Part shown: positions 50,920 through 59,495 of the stretch, in pieces
Position numbering within the stretch: position 1 is the stretch's first letter
How the letters are laid out: each line of letters begins with the position of its first letter
NCBI RefSeq assembly: GCF_014656055.1
Contig: NZ_BNBR01000006.1
Span: forward strand, 1 to 64,000
DNA from: Streptomyces griseosporeus
Lineage (GTDB): Bacteria; Actinomycetota; Actinomycetes; Streptomycetales; Streptomycetaceae
Direction of reading: 5' to 3'
Length of the DNA stretch: 64,000 nucleotides
Translations under genes and position numbers: made by a program
Notes under the pieces: model-generated
Told to the model about the DNA's origin: nothing
The model's input: the letters and a program-made list of their open reading frames with translations, nothing else
Database searches by the model: none

Positions 50920-52425
50920 ATGGCGTCCAGCCTGACGAAGGCCTCGGTCACCCCGGGCACCCCCGGTTCCGAGAAGACCTTCTTCGGCCACCCCCGCGGA
51001 CTGGCCACCCTCTTCATGACCGAGATGTGGGAGCGGTTCTCCTACTACGGCATGAGGGCTCTGCTCCCGCTGTACCTGGTCGCCCCGAGCGGCCTGCACA
51101 TGAACGCCGGCACGGCGTCCGCGATCTACGCGGTCTACCTGTCGCTCGTGTACCTGCTCGCCCTCCCCGGCGGCTGGGTCGCGGACCGCTTCCTCGGCCC
51201 CCGCAAGACGGTCGCGGCCGCGGGCCTGATCATCATGCTCGGCCACCTGTGCCTGGCCCTGCCGGCCGCCGCGAGCTTCTTCGTCGGCCTGGGCCTGGTC
51301 GCCATCGGCTCCGGTCTGCTGAAGGCCAACATCTCCACGATGGTCGGCCATCTGTACGACGGCCCCGAGGACCCGCGCCGCGACGGCGGCTTCACGATCT
51401 TCTACATCGGCATCAACCTGGGCGCCTTCGTCGCCCCGCTGGCCATCGGCACGGTCGGTGAGAAGGTCAACTGGCACTTCGGCTTCGCGCTGGCCGCGCT
51501 CGGCATGGCGCTGGGCCTGGCCCAGTTCCTGCTCGGCAGCCGCCACCTGAGCGCGAAGAGCAGCCTGGTCCCGACGCCGCTGTCGGCCCAGGAGAAGGCC
51601 GCCAGCCTGCGCAAGGGCGCCTTCTGGCTGGCCGTCGCCGCGGTCTTCTACGGCGTCGTCGGCTTCACCGGCCACTTCACCCTGAACTGGGCGCTGATCC
51701 CGCTGACCCTCGTCGGCCTGATCGTGCCGATCCTGGTCATCGCCCGGATGCTGCGCGACAAGGACCTGGACACCACCGAGAAGTCCAAGGTGCGGGCGTA
51801 CATCTGGTTCTTCGTCGCCGCCGCCGTCTTCTGGATGATCTACGACCAGGGCGGTTCGACGCTGTCGCTGTTCGCCGACAGCAGCGCCGAGAACTCGGTC
51901 CTCGGCTGGGAGTTCCCGGTCTCCTGGTACCAGTCGGTCAACCCGGTCATGATCATGGCCCTGGCGCCGGTCTTCGCCTGGCTGTGGCTGTGGCTGAACC
52001 GCCGCGGCAAGGAGCCGAGCACGATCGTGAAGTTCGCCTCCGGCCTGGTGCTGGTCGGCGCGTCCTTCTTCCTCTTCCTCGCCCCGCTGTCGATCGCCGA
52101 GGGCGGTCACAAGGCCGCGGCGATGTGGCTGGTCGGCATCTACTTCGTGCAGACCGTCGGTGAGCTGACGCTGTCGCCGGTGGGTCTGTCCGTGACCACC
52201 AAGATGGCGCCGAAGAAGTACGCCTCGCAGATGATGGGCGTCTGGTTCCTCGCGGTCACCGCGGGCGACTCGGTCACCGCGCTGCTGTCGAACCCGGCCG
52301 TCGGCGGGGTCAACCTCGACCGGATGGGCTTCGTCGCCCTGGAGGCCGTCCTCGCGGTCGTCGCCGGTGCGGCGGTGTGGATGTACCGCCGGAAGGTGAA
52401 CGCCCTGATGGGCAACGTCCGCTGA
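50920..52425 (+). CDS. Proton-dependent oligopeptide transporter (POT/PTR family)
   Basis: 501 residues, about 14 hydrophobic segments. The POT motif ExxERFxYYG is present as EMWERFSYYGMRALLPLYL (about 33-51), and GGWVADRFLGPRKTV marks the first cytosolic loop. FYIGINLGAFVAP corresponds to the PTR2 signature FYxxINxG. It imports di- and tripeptides with protons. Start ATG 50920 has AAGGAA seven bases upstream; the long open frame before it (to 50734) is rejected. A strong terminator follows. The neighbouring dipeptidase genes are 5 kb away and not co-transcribed. Confidence 0.94.
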   Translation: MASSLTKASVTPGTPGSEKTFFGHPRGLATLFMTEMWERFSYYGMRALLPLYLVAPSGLHMNAGTASAIYAVYLSLVYLLALPGGWVADRFLGPRKTVAAAGLIIMLGHLCLALPAAASFFVGLGLVAIGSGLLKANISTMVGHLYDGPEDPRRDGGFTIFYIGINLGAFVAPLAIGTVGEKVNWHFGFALAALGMALGLAQFLLGSRHLSAKSSLVPTPLSAQEKAASLRKGAFWLAVAAVFYGVVGFTGHFTLNWALIPLTLVGLIVPILVIARMLRDKDLDTTEKSKVRAYIWFFVAAAVFWMIYDQGGSTLSLFADSSAENSVLGWEFPVSWYQSVNPVMIMALAPVFAWLWLWLNRRGKEPSTIVKFASGLVLVGASFFLFLAPLSIAEGGHKAAAMWLVGIYFVQTVGELTLSPVGLSVTTKMAPKKYASQMMGVWFLAVTAGDSVTALLSNPAVGGVNLDRMGFVALEAVLAVVAGAAVWMYRRKVNALMGNVR

Positions 52426-52450
52426 CGTGACCCGAGGCTGAGCCGCACGA

Positions 52451-52488
52451 CAGAGGCCGCCGTACCCGTGTGGGTACGGCGGCCTCTG
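52451..52488. terminator. Bidirectional terminator
   Basis: CAGAGGCCGCCGTACCC (52451-52467) pairs perfectly with GGGTACGGCGGCCTCTG (52472-52488) round GTGT: a 17-base-pair stem. It lies between the convergent POT transporter and anti-sigma genes. Confidence 0.88.
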
Positions 52489-52540
52489 CGCGTCTGCGTA
52501 TTGCGTTTCTGCCCGGCGCGGGAGCCCCGGGCCCCTCGTC

Positions 52541-53017
52541 TCAGGCCGGAGCCCCCAGCTCCGCCCACACCGTCTTGCCGGCCACGCCCGGGGTGCGCAC
52601 GACGCCCCAGTCCAGGCAGAGCCGCTGCACGATGAACATGCCGTGGCCGCCGGGACGGCCCGCGCGGTGCGGGGTGCGGGGGGCCGGCTGGCCGGTGCCG
52701 CGGTCGGAGACCTCGACCCGGATCACCTTGTTGTCGCAGGAGATCTCCATCGTCTCCGGCCCCTCGGCGTGCAGGCAGGCGTTGGTGACCAGCTCGGAGA
52801 CGACGAGCAGCACGTCCTCGGCGGCCGCCCGCTGGTCGGCGGTGGCCGCGGGCAGCCAGCCCCACGCGTACAGCGCCTGCCGGGCGAAGTCGCGGGCGAG
52901 CGGTACGACACCGCTCTGGCCGCCGAGGCTCAGCGTGCGAACCTGACGGCCCGACGACGCGCCGGAAGCGCCGCTGGGCTCGGGAGAGCCCGGCGAGTAG
53001 GGCCGGGTGGTGCTCAT
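52541..53017 (-). CDS. HATPase_c_2 anti-sigma factor/serine kinase (RsbW-like)
   Basis: 158 residues: disordered N terminus (1-25), then a GHKL ATPase fold with the N box ELVTNACLHA (Asn79), G1 box DRGTGQPAP and glycine motif GGHGMFIVQRLC. Proteins of this type bind SigB-like sigma factors and phosphorylate STAS antagonists. It lies 215 bases downstream of a STAS gene in the same direction, and next to the sigma gene at 53969, so a partner-switching set is likely; in S. coelicolor this trio belongs to sigI. No membrane segment is seen. Confidence 0.85.
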   Translation of the reverse strand: MSTTRPYSPGSPEPSGASGASSGRQVRTLSLGGQSGVVPLARDFARQALYAWGWLPAATADQRAAAEDVLLVVSELVTNACLHAEGPETMEISCDNKVIRVEVSDRGTGQPAPRTPHRAGRPGGHGMFIVQRLCLDWGVVRTPGVAGKTVWAELGAPA

Positions 53018-53232
53018 CAGCGCTTCACCTCACCGATTCACCAGTGCAGGACGGAAAAGTCGGGATGCCGCGGCGGCGGGGGCCAAGGCTGTCCAGGATG
53101 TCTCCTGCCCGACGGGACGGAGGGAACACCCCTTGGTTCGCCGCGGCGTGCGGGACGGGGCGGGGCATGCGGGGCGCACGGGGCGCGCCGCCCGGTCGCG
53201 GGGCACGGCGCACACCGTGGGGGCGGGGAGCG

Positions 53233-53718
53233 TCAGTCGTCCTCATCGGCCGCTGAGGCGTCGTCGGTGCCGGGGCCCACGGGGGCCTCGGCGGCGGTCT
53301 CCTGCGTCCCCTGCGCCTCTTGCGGCCCGTGGGTCCCACCGGCCCCTTCGGGCGCGGCCAGGGCGGCCTCGACGGTGTCGTGGACGGTGAAGACCGCCTC
53401 CGCACCGGTGATCTCGAACACCCGGGCGACCACGGGCTGCATGCCCGCCAGATGGACCCCGCCGCCCGCGGCCTCCGCCTTCAGACGGGCCCCGAGGAGC
53501 ACGTTCAGGCCGGTGGAGTCGCAGAAGTCCAGCCGGGCGCAGTCCACGACCAGGCGGCTGAAGCCCTTGGCGAGGCAGTCGTCGAGTGGTTCGCGCAGCA
53601 GCTCGGCCGTGTGGTGATCCAGCTCACCCGCGGGGGTCACGACGGCACTGGAGCCCTCTTCCCGCACCTCCACCAGAAGCCGGCCCGACTGGGCGCTGCC
53701 GACCGTCCCGCGGTCCAT
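53233..53718 (-). CDS. STAS-domain anti-anti-sigma factor
   Basis: 161 residues. STAS domain at about 12-115: LLVEVREEGSSAVVTPAGELDHHTAELL and the phospho-acceptor loop LDFCDSTGLNVLLGA with Ser68. The C-terminal 45 residues are acidic and Gly/Ala-rich, without fold. Unphosphorylated, it would pull the anti-sigma factor off the sigma factor. It is read leftward, divergent from sigI across a 250-base space, and upstream of the anti-sigma gene. The 215-base gap between STAS and anti-sigma genes shows no feature I can name. Confidence 0.9.
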   Translation of the reverse strand: MDRGTVGSAQSGRLLVEVREEGSSAVVTPAGELDHHTAELLREPLDDCLAKGFSRLVVDCARLDFCDSTGLNVLLGARLKAEAAGGGVHLAGMQPVVARVFEITGAEAVFTVHDTVEAALAAPEGAGGTHGPQEAQGTQETAAEAPVGPGTDDASAADEDD

Positions 53719-53968
53719 GCCGTCTCTCTCTCCCGAGGTCGTGCCTGTGAATGACGCCCTCGAACACTACGCCTTCTGTACGTGCTCCGACAGCCGAACA
53801 ACCACCCGCAAACGGACATTTCCGAACGAATCGCACTTGCGGTGGGCTCAGGAAAGCGGGTAGGGCTAGTAGAGACACGTACCCGACACGGCCGGCTTTG
53901 GAGGCGCCGCACACCGCAGTGCACGTACTGGCTTCGGCAGCCATATGCCGAGAACGATGGAGGACATC

Positions 53969-54844
53969 ATGTCACCCCGGCTCGACGCCTCGCATACCCG
54001 GACGACGACGTCGACAACCCCTCCGGACGACATTCTTTCCGAACTCGGACTTCCGGACATACCCCCTTACGAGGAAGTCGGCGCCGTGGACGCGCGGGCC
54101 CTCTCCAAGACCCTCTTCGAGCGGCTGGAAGCCCTCCAGGAAGGCACGCACGAGTACTCGTACGTCCGCAACACCCTCGTCGAACTGAACCTCGCGCTCG
54201 TCAAGTTCGCCGCCTCCCGCTTCCGCTCCCGCAGCGAGCCGATGGAGGACATCATCCAGGTCGGCACCATCGGCCTGATCAAGGCGATCGACCGGTTCGA
54301 GCTGTCCCGCGGTGTGGAGTTCCCCACGTTCGCGATGCCGACCATCATCGGCGAGATCAAGCGCTTCTTCCGCGACACCTCCTGGTCCGTGCGCGTCCCG
54401 CGCCGCCTGCAGGAACTGCGCCTGGACCTGGCCAAGGCCGGCGACGAGCTGGCCCAGAAGCTGGACCGCGCGCCCACCGTGGCGGAGCTGGCCGAGCGCC
54501 TCGGCATCAGCAACGACGAGGTCGTCGAGGGCATGGCCGCCTCCAACGCCTACACCGCCTCCTCGCTCGACGCGCAGCCCGAGGAGGACGACTCCGAGGG
54601 CGCCCTCGGCGACCGCATCGGCTACGAGGACCACGGGCTCGAAGGCATCGAGTACGTCGAGTCGTTGAAGCCGCTGATCGCCGAACTCGCGCCCCGCGAC
54701 CGCAAGATCCTCTCGCTGAGGTTCGTCGCGGGCATGACCCAGTCGGAGATCGGCGAGGAACTCGGCATCTCCCAGATGCACGTCTCGCGCCTGCTCTCCC
54801 GGACCCTGGTACGGCTGCGCAAGGGGCTCACCGTCGAGGAGTGA
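53969..54844 (+). CDS. sigI: SigB/SigF-type alternative sigma factor
   Basis: 291 residues from ATG 53969, with GGAGGA five bases upstream (an in-frame ATG at 53945 lacks one). Region 2: TLVELNLALVKFAASRFRSRSEPMEDIIQVGTIGLIKAIDRFELSRGVEFPTFAMPTIIGEIKR (about 70-133). Region 3: APTVAELAERLGIS. Region 4: LSLRFVAGMTQSEIGEELGISQMHVSRLLSRTL. It belongs to the stress sigma group of Streptomyces (SigB, F, G, H, I and others). Position beside the STAS and anti-sigma genes and the hut cluster matches sigI of S. coelicolor by memory. It probably directs a stress or developmental regulon. Confidence 0.88.
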   Translation: MSPRLDASHTRTTTSTTPPDDILSELGLPDIPPYEEVGAVDARALSKTLFERLEALQEGTHEYSYVRNTLVELNLALVKFAASRFRSRSEPMEDIIQVGTIGLIKAIDRFELSRGVEFPTFAMPTIIGEIKRFFRDTSWSVRVPRRLQELRLDLAKAGDELAQKLDRAPTVAELAERLGISNDEVVEGMAASNAYTASSLDAQPEEDDSEGALGDRIGYEDHGLEGIEYVESLKPLIAELAPRDRKILSLRFVAGMTQSEIGEELGISQMHVSRLLSRTLVRLRKGLTVEE

Positions 54845-55089
54845 GCGCCGGCGTTCCGCGCCTGTCCCGCACCCGGTCTTCCACGCCCGGTGTTCCGCGT
54901 CCGACCCGCAGGTCGGCGGAGCGCCGGGCGCGGCGCTGTGCGCCTCCGGCACGGGCGGCGCGCAGGTTACCGCAGGAAACGTCTTTCGCGGGATCCCCTC
55001 ATCCCGCCGGCATGCACTACGGTCACCCCCCAACCCGCCGGTAAGTCGGCAACCGGCCGGGGTCGTTGCGGGCGAACGTGGAGGCGTGG

Positions 55090-56676
55090 ATGGCAGGGGC
55101 CGAGGGAACCGAGGATGCGCGAGGCGCCTCCCCCGAGGGCGACGGCGCGTCGTACGCGGACGTCTCCGACGCCCGCCTCGCCGAGCTGCTGCGCGCCCGC
55201 ACCGCCACCGCCTACCCGGCCCTGCGCGAGCTGCGCCGGCGCCACCACGCGCGCGTGCTCGGCTACGCCCGGCTGTGCGCCGCGAGCGACTCCGCGGCAC
55301 GGCAGCTGACGGCGGAGGTCTTCACCCGCGCGGCCAAGGAGGCGGCGCGCGGCATCGACCCGCCGGTGCCCTGGCGCCACCACCTGTTGCGGTCCGTCCT
55401 GGAGACGGCGGCCGAGTGGGCGCGCGACGAGCGGTCCCGCGGGCTCGACCCGGGCCTGCTGCTGGTGCTGAGCACGGCCGGCCAGGTGCCCGCCTCGCCC
55501 ATGCTGACGGCGTTCCAGGGCCTGACGAGCCGGACCCAGGGCCTGATCTGGTACGGCACCGTGGAGGAGCGTCCCGTGGACCGCACGGCGCTGCTGCTGG
55601 GCATGACCCCGGCCGACGTGGCGTACGGCAGGTCGGCGGCGCTGAAGAGCCTCGCCCAGGCCTGTCTGCGGCACCGTCTCGCCGCCTCCCCCGACCCGGA
55701 CTGCGCGGACTTCCGCCGGCTCATCGAGGAGTCGGTACGGCCGGACGCCCCGCGGCACAGCGCCGACCTGCACGCCCACATGACCCGCTGCGGCCACTGC
55801 ACGGCCGCCCACCAGGAGCTGTGCGACCTGCGCGACACGCCCCGCACGGCACTGGCCGAGGGGCTGCTCGGCTGGGCGGGCACCGCCTACGTACGCGAGC
55901 CGGAGCCGGAGCCGGTGACGCGCGGGCCCCGGCTGCCCGAGCACCCCTGGCGGCCCTCCCGGCGCGTCGCCCTCGCCTCCACGGCGCTCGGAGTGGCCCT
56001 CGCGCCGCTGCTCGTCCTGCTGCTGACGCCAAGTCAGCAGGCGCCGCAACGCGCGTCGCACACGCTGGCGCCGACGGTGAGCGCGCGCCCCAGCGCGCCA
56101 CCGAGCGCGCCGGTGCCGAGCCCGTCGCCGACGCCGTCGCCCTCCCCGACGCGGTCCTCCGCGCCGCCCTCGCCGTCGCCGTCCCCGACCCGCCGGAAGC
56201 CGTCGCCGACGCCCACGCCACCCCCGAAGCCCCGGCCGACGCCGTCGCCCTCCCCCACGCCGTCACCGCCGGACGGCACCTCCGCGCAGGTCGTGAACGT
56301 GGCCACCGGGCTGTGCCTGGACGTCCGCGACGGCTGGTTCGACAGGGGCACGGACGTCGTCACCGCGCCCTGCACGTCCTCGCCCACCCAGCGCTGGCGC
56401 TACGACGCCGGCCGACGCGCCCTGCAGTCGTCCGCCGACCCGGAGTTCTGCCTGGACAGCCGGGGCGACGTGGACCGCGGCGTCGGGATCTGGACGTGCT
56501 CCTCGTTGGACGGCCGCAACGGCGACAACCTGCGGTTCGACATCGACGGCGACGGGGTGATCCGTCCCGTCATCGCCCCGTGGACGGCGGTCACCGCGTA
56601 CGGGCGGGGGAACGGCGTGTGGCTGGCGGACGCCTACGGGGGCGCCGTACAGCGGTGGCGGGCGGGAGCGCGCTGA
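55090..56676 (+). CDS. Sigma-like / zinc-motif / transmembrane / ricin-lectin fusion protein
   Basis: 528 residues from ATG 55090 (GGAGG five bases upstream). Residues about 25-200 are an ECF sigma-like helical module (ELRRRHHARVLGYARLCAASDSAARQLTAEVFTRA; QGLIWYGTVEERPVDRTALLLGMTPADVAYGRSAALKSL). A zinc-type motif HAHMTRCGHC (228-237) resembles zf-HC2 anti-sigma domains. One membrane segment (about 293-313) follows, then a Pro/Ser-rich stalk of 70 residues (PSPSPTPSPSPT pattern) and a ricin-B lectin domain (about 395-528: NVATGLCLDVRDGWFDRGT, QRWRYDAGRRALQS). The sigma part is degenerate in region 4. It could be a membrane-tethered regulator sensing outside sugars. It lies 245 bases after sigI. 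Confidence 0.8.
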   Translation: MAGAEGTEDARGASPEGDGASYADVSDARLAELLRARTATAYPALRELRRRHHARVLGYARLCAASDSAARQLTAEVFTRAAKEAARGIDPPVPWRHHLLRSVLETAAEWARDERSRGLDPGLLLVLSTAGQVPASPMLTAFQGLTSRTQGLIWYGTVEERPVDRTALLLGMTPADVAYGRSAALKSLAQACLRHRLAASPDPDCADFRRLIEESVRPDAPRHSADLHAHMTRCGHCTAAHQELCDLRDTPRTALAEGLLGWAGTAYVREPEPEPVTRGPRLPEHPWRPSRRVALASTALGVALAPLLVLLLTPSQQAPQRASHTLAPTVSARPSAPPSAPVPSPSPTPSPSPTRSSAPPSPSPSPTRRKPSPTPTPPPKPRPTPSPSPTPSPPDGTSAQVVNVATGLCLDVRDGWFDRGTDVVTAPCTSSPTQRWRYDAGRRALQSSADPEFCLDSRGDVDRGVGIWTCSSLDGRNGDNLRFDIDGDGVIRPVIAPWTAVTAYGRGNGVWLADAYGGAVQRWRAGAR

Positions 56677-56700
56677 GCCCCCGCCCGTACCCGGGTCCCG

Positions 56701-58179
56701 TCAGACCAGGCGGGCCGCGGCGATCGGCCGGGAGGAGACCGACAGGTTCTCCGCCGTCGTCTTGCTGGTGTTGACGCTCCACCGGTACCGGGAGAACTCG
56801 CCGGTGGAGTCGGAGGCGTAGAACATCATGTGTCCGATGCCGGCGCCCTGCAGGCTCTCGCCCTCGACGTTGCTGACCATGCGGGTGTCCGGGTAGGTCG
56901 TGTAGTTGGGGTAGCCGTACACGCCGTGCGGGTCGGAGGTGCAGTCGACGATCTCGACGGCGTACTGCGTCTCGCCGGTGAAGACGCCCGAGCCGCTGAA
57001 CGTGCCCTTGACCTCGCGGACCATGACGATGTGTCCGGTGTTGCCCTCGACCTGGCCGTTGTAGTCGATCGCGATGATGTCGCCCGGGCGCAGGTCGGTG
57101 ACCTTGCGGATGCGGCGGAAACGCGGGCCGGCCGTGCCGTTCAGGAAGGCCTTGCAGTAGTCGGCGGCCTCCGGGATGGTGTCCTGGAAGTACGTCGAGA
57201 AGTAGTCGTCCGTCGCCCAGCCGTAGGTGTGCTTGAGCACCCGGGTGAGGAAGGACGAGCAGCGGGACCGGTTGATCCAGCTCGTCAGGTCGTCGGGCGT
57301 CCCCCACACCACCGAGGACGGCGAGCCGATCAGGTAGACGTTGTTCTCGCGGGCCGTCTTCCCGCTGACGACGCCGATCTCCTGGGCGGTCAGCGCCCGG
57401 GAGTAGACGCGGACGTCGTCCACCGCGCCCTGGAAGAAGTTCACGTACGCGCCGTTCCAGCGCGCCCGGCCCACGTTGAGGCCCGAGGTCGCCGCCCAGG
57501 ACAGGGTCGTGTCGGCGCTGCCCTTCAGCTCGCCGCCGACGTACAGCTGGACGCGGGTGCCGTCCCACACGCCGGTCAGATGCGTCCACACGCCCCGCTG
57601 GGCCGGGGCGGTGTCCACGGCGGACACCTTGCTGCTCTGGTCGGCGCTGCGCACCTTGAACGCCCAGGTGCCGACGGTGTCGTCGTACTGGAGCAGGAAG
57701 CGGCTGGCCGTCGTGCCGTCCTGGCTGACCGCCGTCTGCATCGCGGTCGTGCTCGCGTCGGCGGCGAGCCGCACCCACGCCGAGACCGTGAACGGGGCGG
57801 TGGTGTCCAGCACGGAGGCGGTGGCCGCGTACCCGGTCTGCCCGTCCAGCGTCAGCTCGCCGCCGGCCCGCAGCGTCGTCCAGGACGCGCCGGTGCCGAG
57901 GGTGAGCGGGTGGGCGCCGCCCGAGCGGTCGGCGCCGCTGCCGTCCAGCGGCCAGTGACCGGCCAGGCCGACGGGCAGGTGACCGGCGGCGAGCATGCGC
58001 TGGTACTGCACCATCCGCTCGGCCTCCGCCAGATGCGGCACGGTGACCGGCGTGAACGGTGTGTCCAGCGGCGCCTCGGCCGCCGCCGTGCCGGCGCTCT
58101 GCACCACACCCGCCAGCGCGCCCGCGCCCACGAGCGCCGCCGACCCCAACAACCCACGTCTGCTGACCAGTCCGGCCAT
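56701..58179 (-). CDS. Tat-exported LamG plus NlpC-like amidase protein
   Basis: 492 residues from ATG 58179. A twin-arginine signal SRRGLLGSAALVGAGALAG is at the N terminus. Residues about 70-290 are a LamG/concanavalin-type carbohydrate-binding domain (GHWPLDGSGADRSGGAHPLTLG, FTVSAWVRL, VDDVRVYSRALTAQEI). The C-terminal domain has a possible Cys-His pair: SRCSSFLTRVLKHTYGWATDDYF and RPGDIIAIDYNG followed by GNTGHIVMVREV, as in papain-like NlpC/P60 or amidase folds. It probably binds a wall or extracellular polysaccharide and cuts an amide. It converges with the ricin-fusion gene at 55090, 24 bases apart. Confidence 0.82.
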   Translation of the reverse strand: MAGLVSRRGLLGSAALVGAGALAGVVQSAGTAAAEAPLDTPFTPVTVPHLAEAERMVQYQRMLAAGHLPVGLAGHWPLDGSGADRSGGAHPLTLGTGASWTTLRAGGELTLDGQTGYAATASVLDTTAPFTVSAWVRLAADASTTAMQTAVSQDGTTASRFLLQYDDTVGTWAFKVRSADQSSKVSAVDTAPAQRGVWTHLTGVWDGTRVQLYVGGELKGSADTTLSWAATSGLNVGRARWNGAYVNFFQGAVDDVRVYSRALTAQEIGVVSGKTARENNVYLIGSPSSVVWGTPDDLTSWINRSRCSSFLTRVLKHTYGWATDDYFSTYFQDTIPEAADYCKAFLNGTAGPRFRRIRKVTDLRPGDIIAIDYNGQVEGNTGHIVMVREVKGTFSGSGVFTGETQYAVEIVDCTSDPHGVYGYPNYTTYPDTRMVSNVEGESLQGAGIGHMMFYASDSTGEFSRYRWSVNTSKTTAENLSVSSRPIAAARLV

Positions 58180-58299
58180 CCCGCCGCCCCTCCCTGTCGG
58201 CCCGGTCCCCTGACCAGTCCGTTCGACGATCTTCGATGATCGGGGGGAGTCTGCCATACGGCCGAACAGCTGAGCGACAGCATGGAGTGGGGGTGGTGC

Positions 58300-59475
58300 T
58301 CAGACCTCTCGGACGCCGCGCCGCCAGACCCCCGCCACCAGGGGGACGCCCGGCCGGTACGCCAGGTGGACATGGCTCGGCGCGTCCAGCAGGAGGAGGT
58401 CCGCGCGGGCGCCCGGGCTCAGCCGGCCGATGTCGGTGCGGCGCAGCGCGGCCGCCCCGCCGGCCGTGGCCGACCACACCGCCTCGTCCGGGGTCATCCC
58501 CATGTCCCGCACGGCCAGGGCGATGCAGAACGGCACGGAGGAGGTGAACGACGAGCCCGGGTTGCAGTCGGTGGACAGGGCGACGGTGGCCCCGGCGTCC
58601 AGGAGCCTTCGCGCGTCGGGCCACTCGGCGCGGGTGGAGAACTCGGCGCCGGGGAGCAGGGTGGCGACCGTCGCGCTGTGGGCGAGGGCGTCCACGTCCG
58701 CGTCGGTGAGGTGCGTGCAGTGGTCGGCGCTGGCCGCGTCCAGCTCGACCGCGAGCTGCACACCGGGGCCGTAGGAGAGCTGGTTGGCGTGGACGCGCGG
58801 GTGCAGGCCCCTCGCCTTGCCGGCGGTGAGGATCGCGCGGGCCTGGTCGCCGTCGAAGGCACCCTTCTCGCAGAAGACGTCGATCCAGCGGGCGTACGGC
58901 GCGCAGGCGTCGAGCATCTCGCCGGTGACCAGGGCGACATAGGCGGCCGGGTCGTCGGCGTGGTCCGGGGAGACGATGTGCGCGCCGAGGTAGGTGACCT
59001 CCTCCGTGTGCCGGGACGCGATGCGCAGGGCGCGGGACTCGTCCTCGACCGTCAGGCCGTAACCCGACTTGGTCTCGAAGGTGGTGGTGCCCTGGCGCAG
59101 CGCCTCGTCCAGGTAGCGGGTGAGGTTGGCCTCCAGTTCCGCGTCGCTCGCGGCGCGGGTGGCGGCGACGGTGGTGCGGATGCCGCCCGCGGTGTAGGAG
59201 CGGCCGGACATCCGGGCGTTGAACTCCTGCGTCCGGTCCCCGGCGAAGACCAGGTGCGAGTGGGAGTCGACGAAGCCCGGGATCACCGCCCGTCCGCCGG
59301 CGTCGACCCGGTTGTCAGTGGCGGGTGCTTTGCTTGACTCACCGGTCCACACGACGCGGTCGCCCTCGATGACGACGGCCGCGTCCTGGATCAGTCCGAG
59401 GGGTGAGTGGTCGCCGAGGGAGGGGTCGTTGGTGACGAGTGTGGCGATGTCGGTGATGACGGTGCTGCTGCTCAT
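58300..59475 (-). CDS. hutI: Imidazolonepropionase
   Basis: 391-residue amidohydrolase, third step of histidine breakdown: imidazolone propionate to N-formimino-L-glutamate. Metal site HSH in GFVDSHSHLVFAGDR, then YLGAHIVSP, HANQLSYGPGVQLAVEL, ADHCTHLTD and STDCNPGSSFTSS, all family signatures. Start ATG 59475 follows a CGAGGAC site. It is the last gene of the leftward hutU-M20 hydrolase-hutF-hutI set, 20 bases after hutF. The open frame extending beyond the start is a composition artefact. Confidence 0.96.
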   Translation of the reverse strand: MSSSTVITDIATLVTNDPSLGDHSPLGLIQDAAVVIEGDRVVWTGESSKAPATDNRVDAGGRAVIPGFVDSHSHLVFAGDRTQEFNARMSGRSYTAGGIRTTVAATRAASDAELEANLTRYLDEALRQGTTTFETKSGYGLTVEDESRALRIASRHTEEVTYLGAHIVSPDHADDPAAYVALVTGEMLDACAPYARWIDVFCEKGAFDGDQARAILTAGKARGLHPRVHANQLSYGPGVQLAVELDAASADHCTHLTDADVDALAHSATVATLLPGAEFSTRAEWPDARRLLDAGATVALSTDCNPGSSFTSSVPFCIALAVRDMGMTPDEAVWSATAGGAAALRRTDIGRLSPGARADLLLLDAPSHVHLAYRPGVPLVAGVWRRGVREV

Positions 59476-59495
59476 GGCGTCCTCGTGGCTTCTCG

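Noticed and set aside
53719..53968. SigB-type autoregulatory promoter before sigI
   Set aside because: GGGTAG near 53856 resembles a -10, but no GNNT -35 lies at the right distance; too weak to claim.
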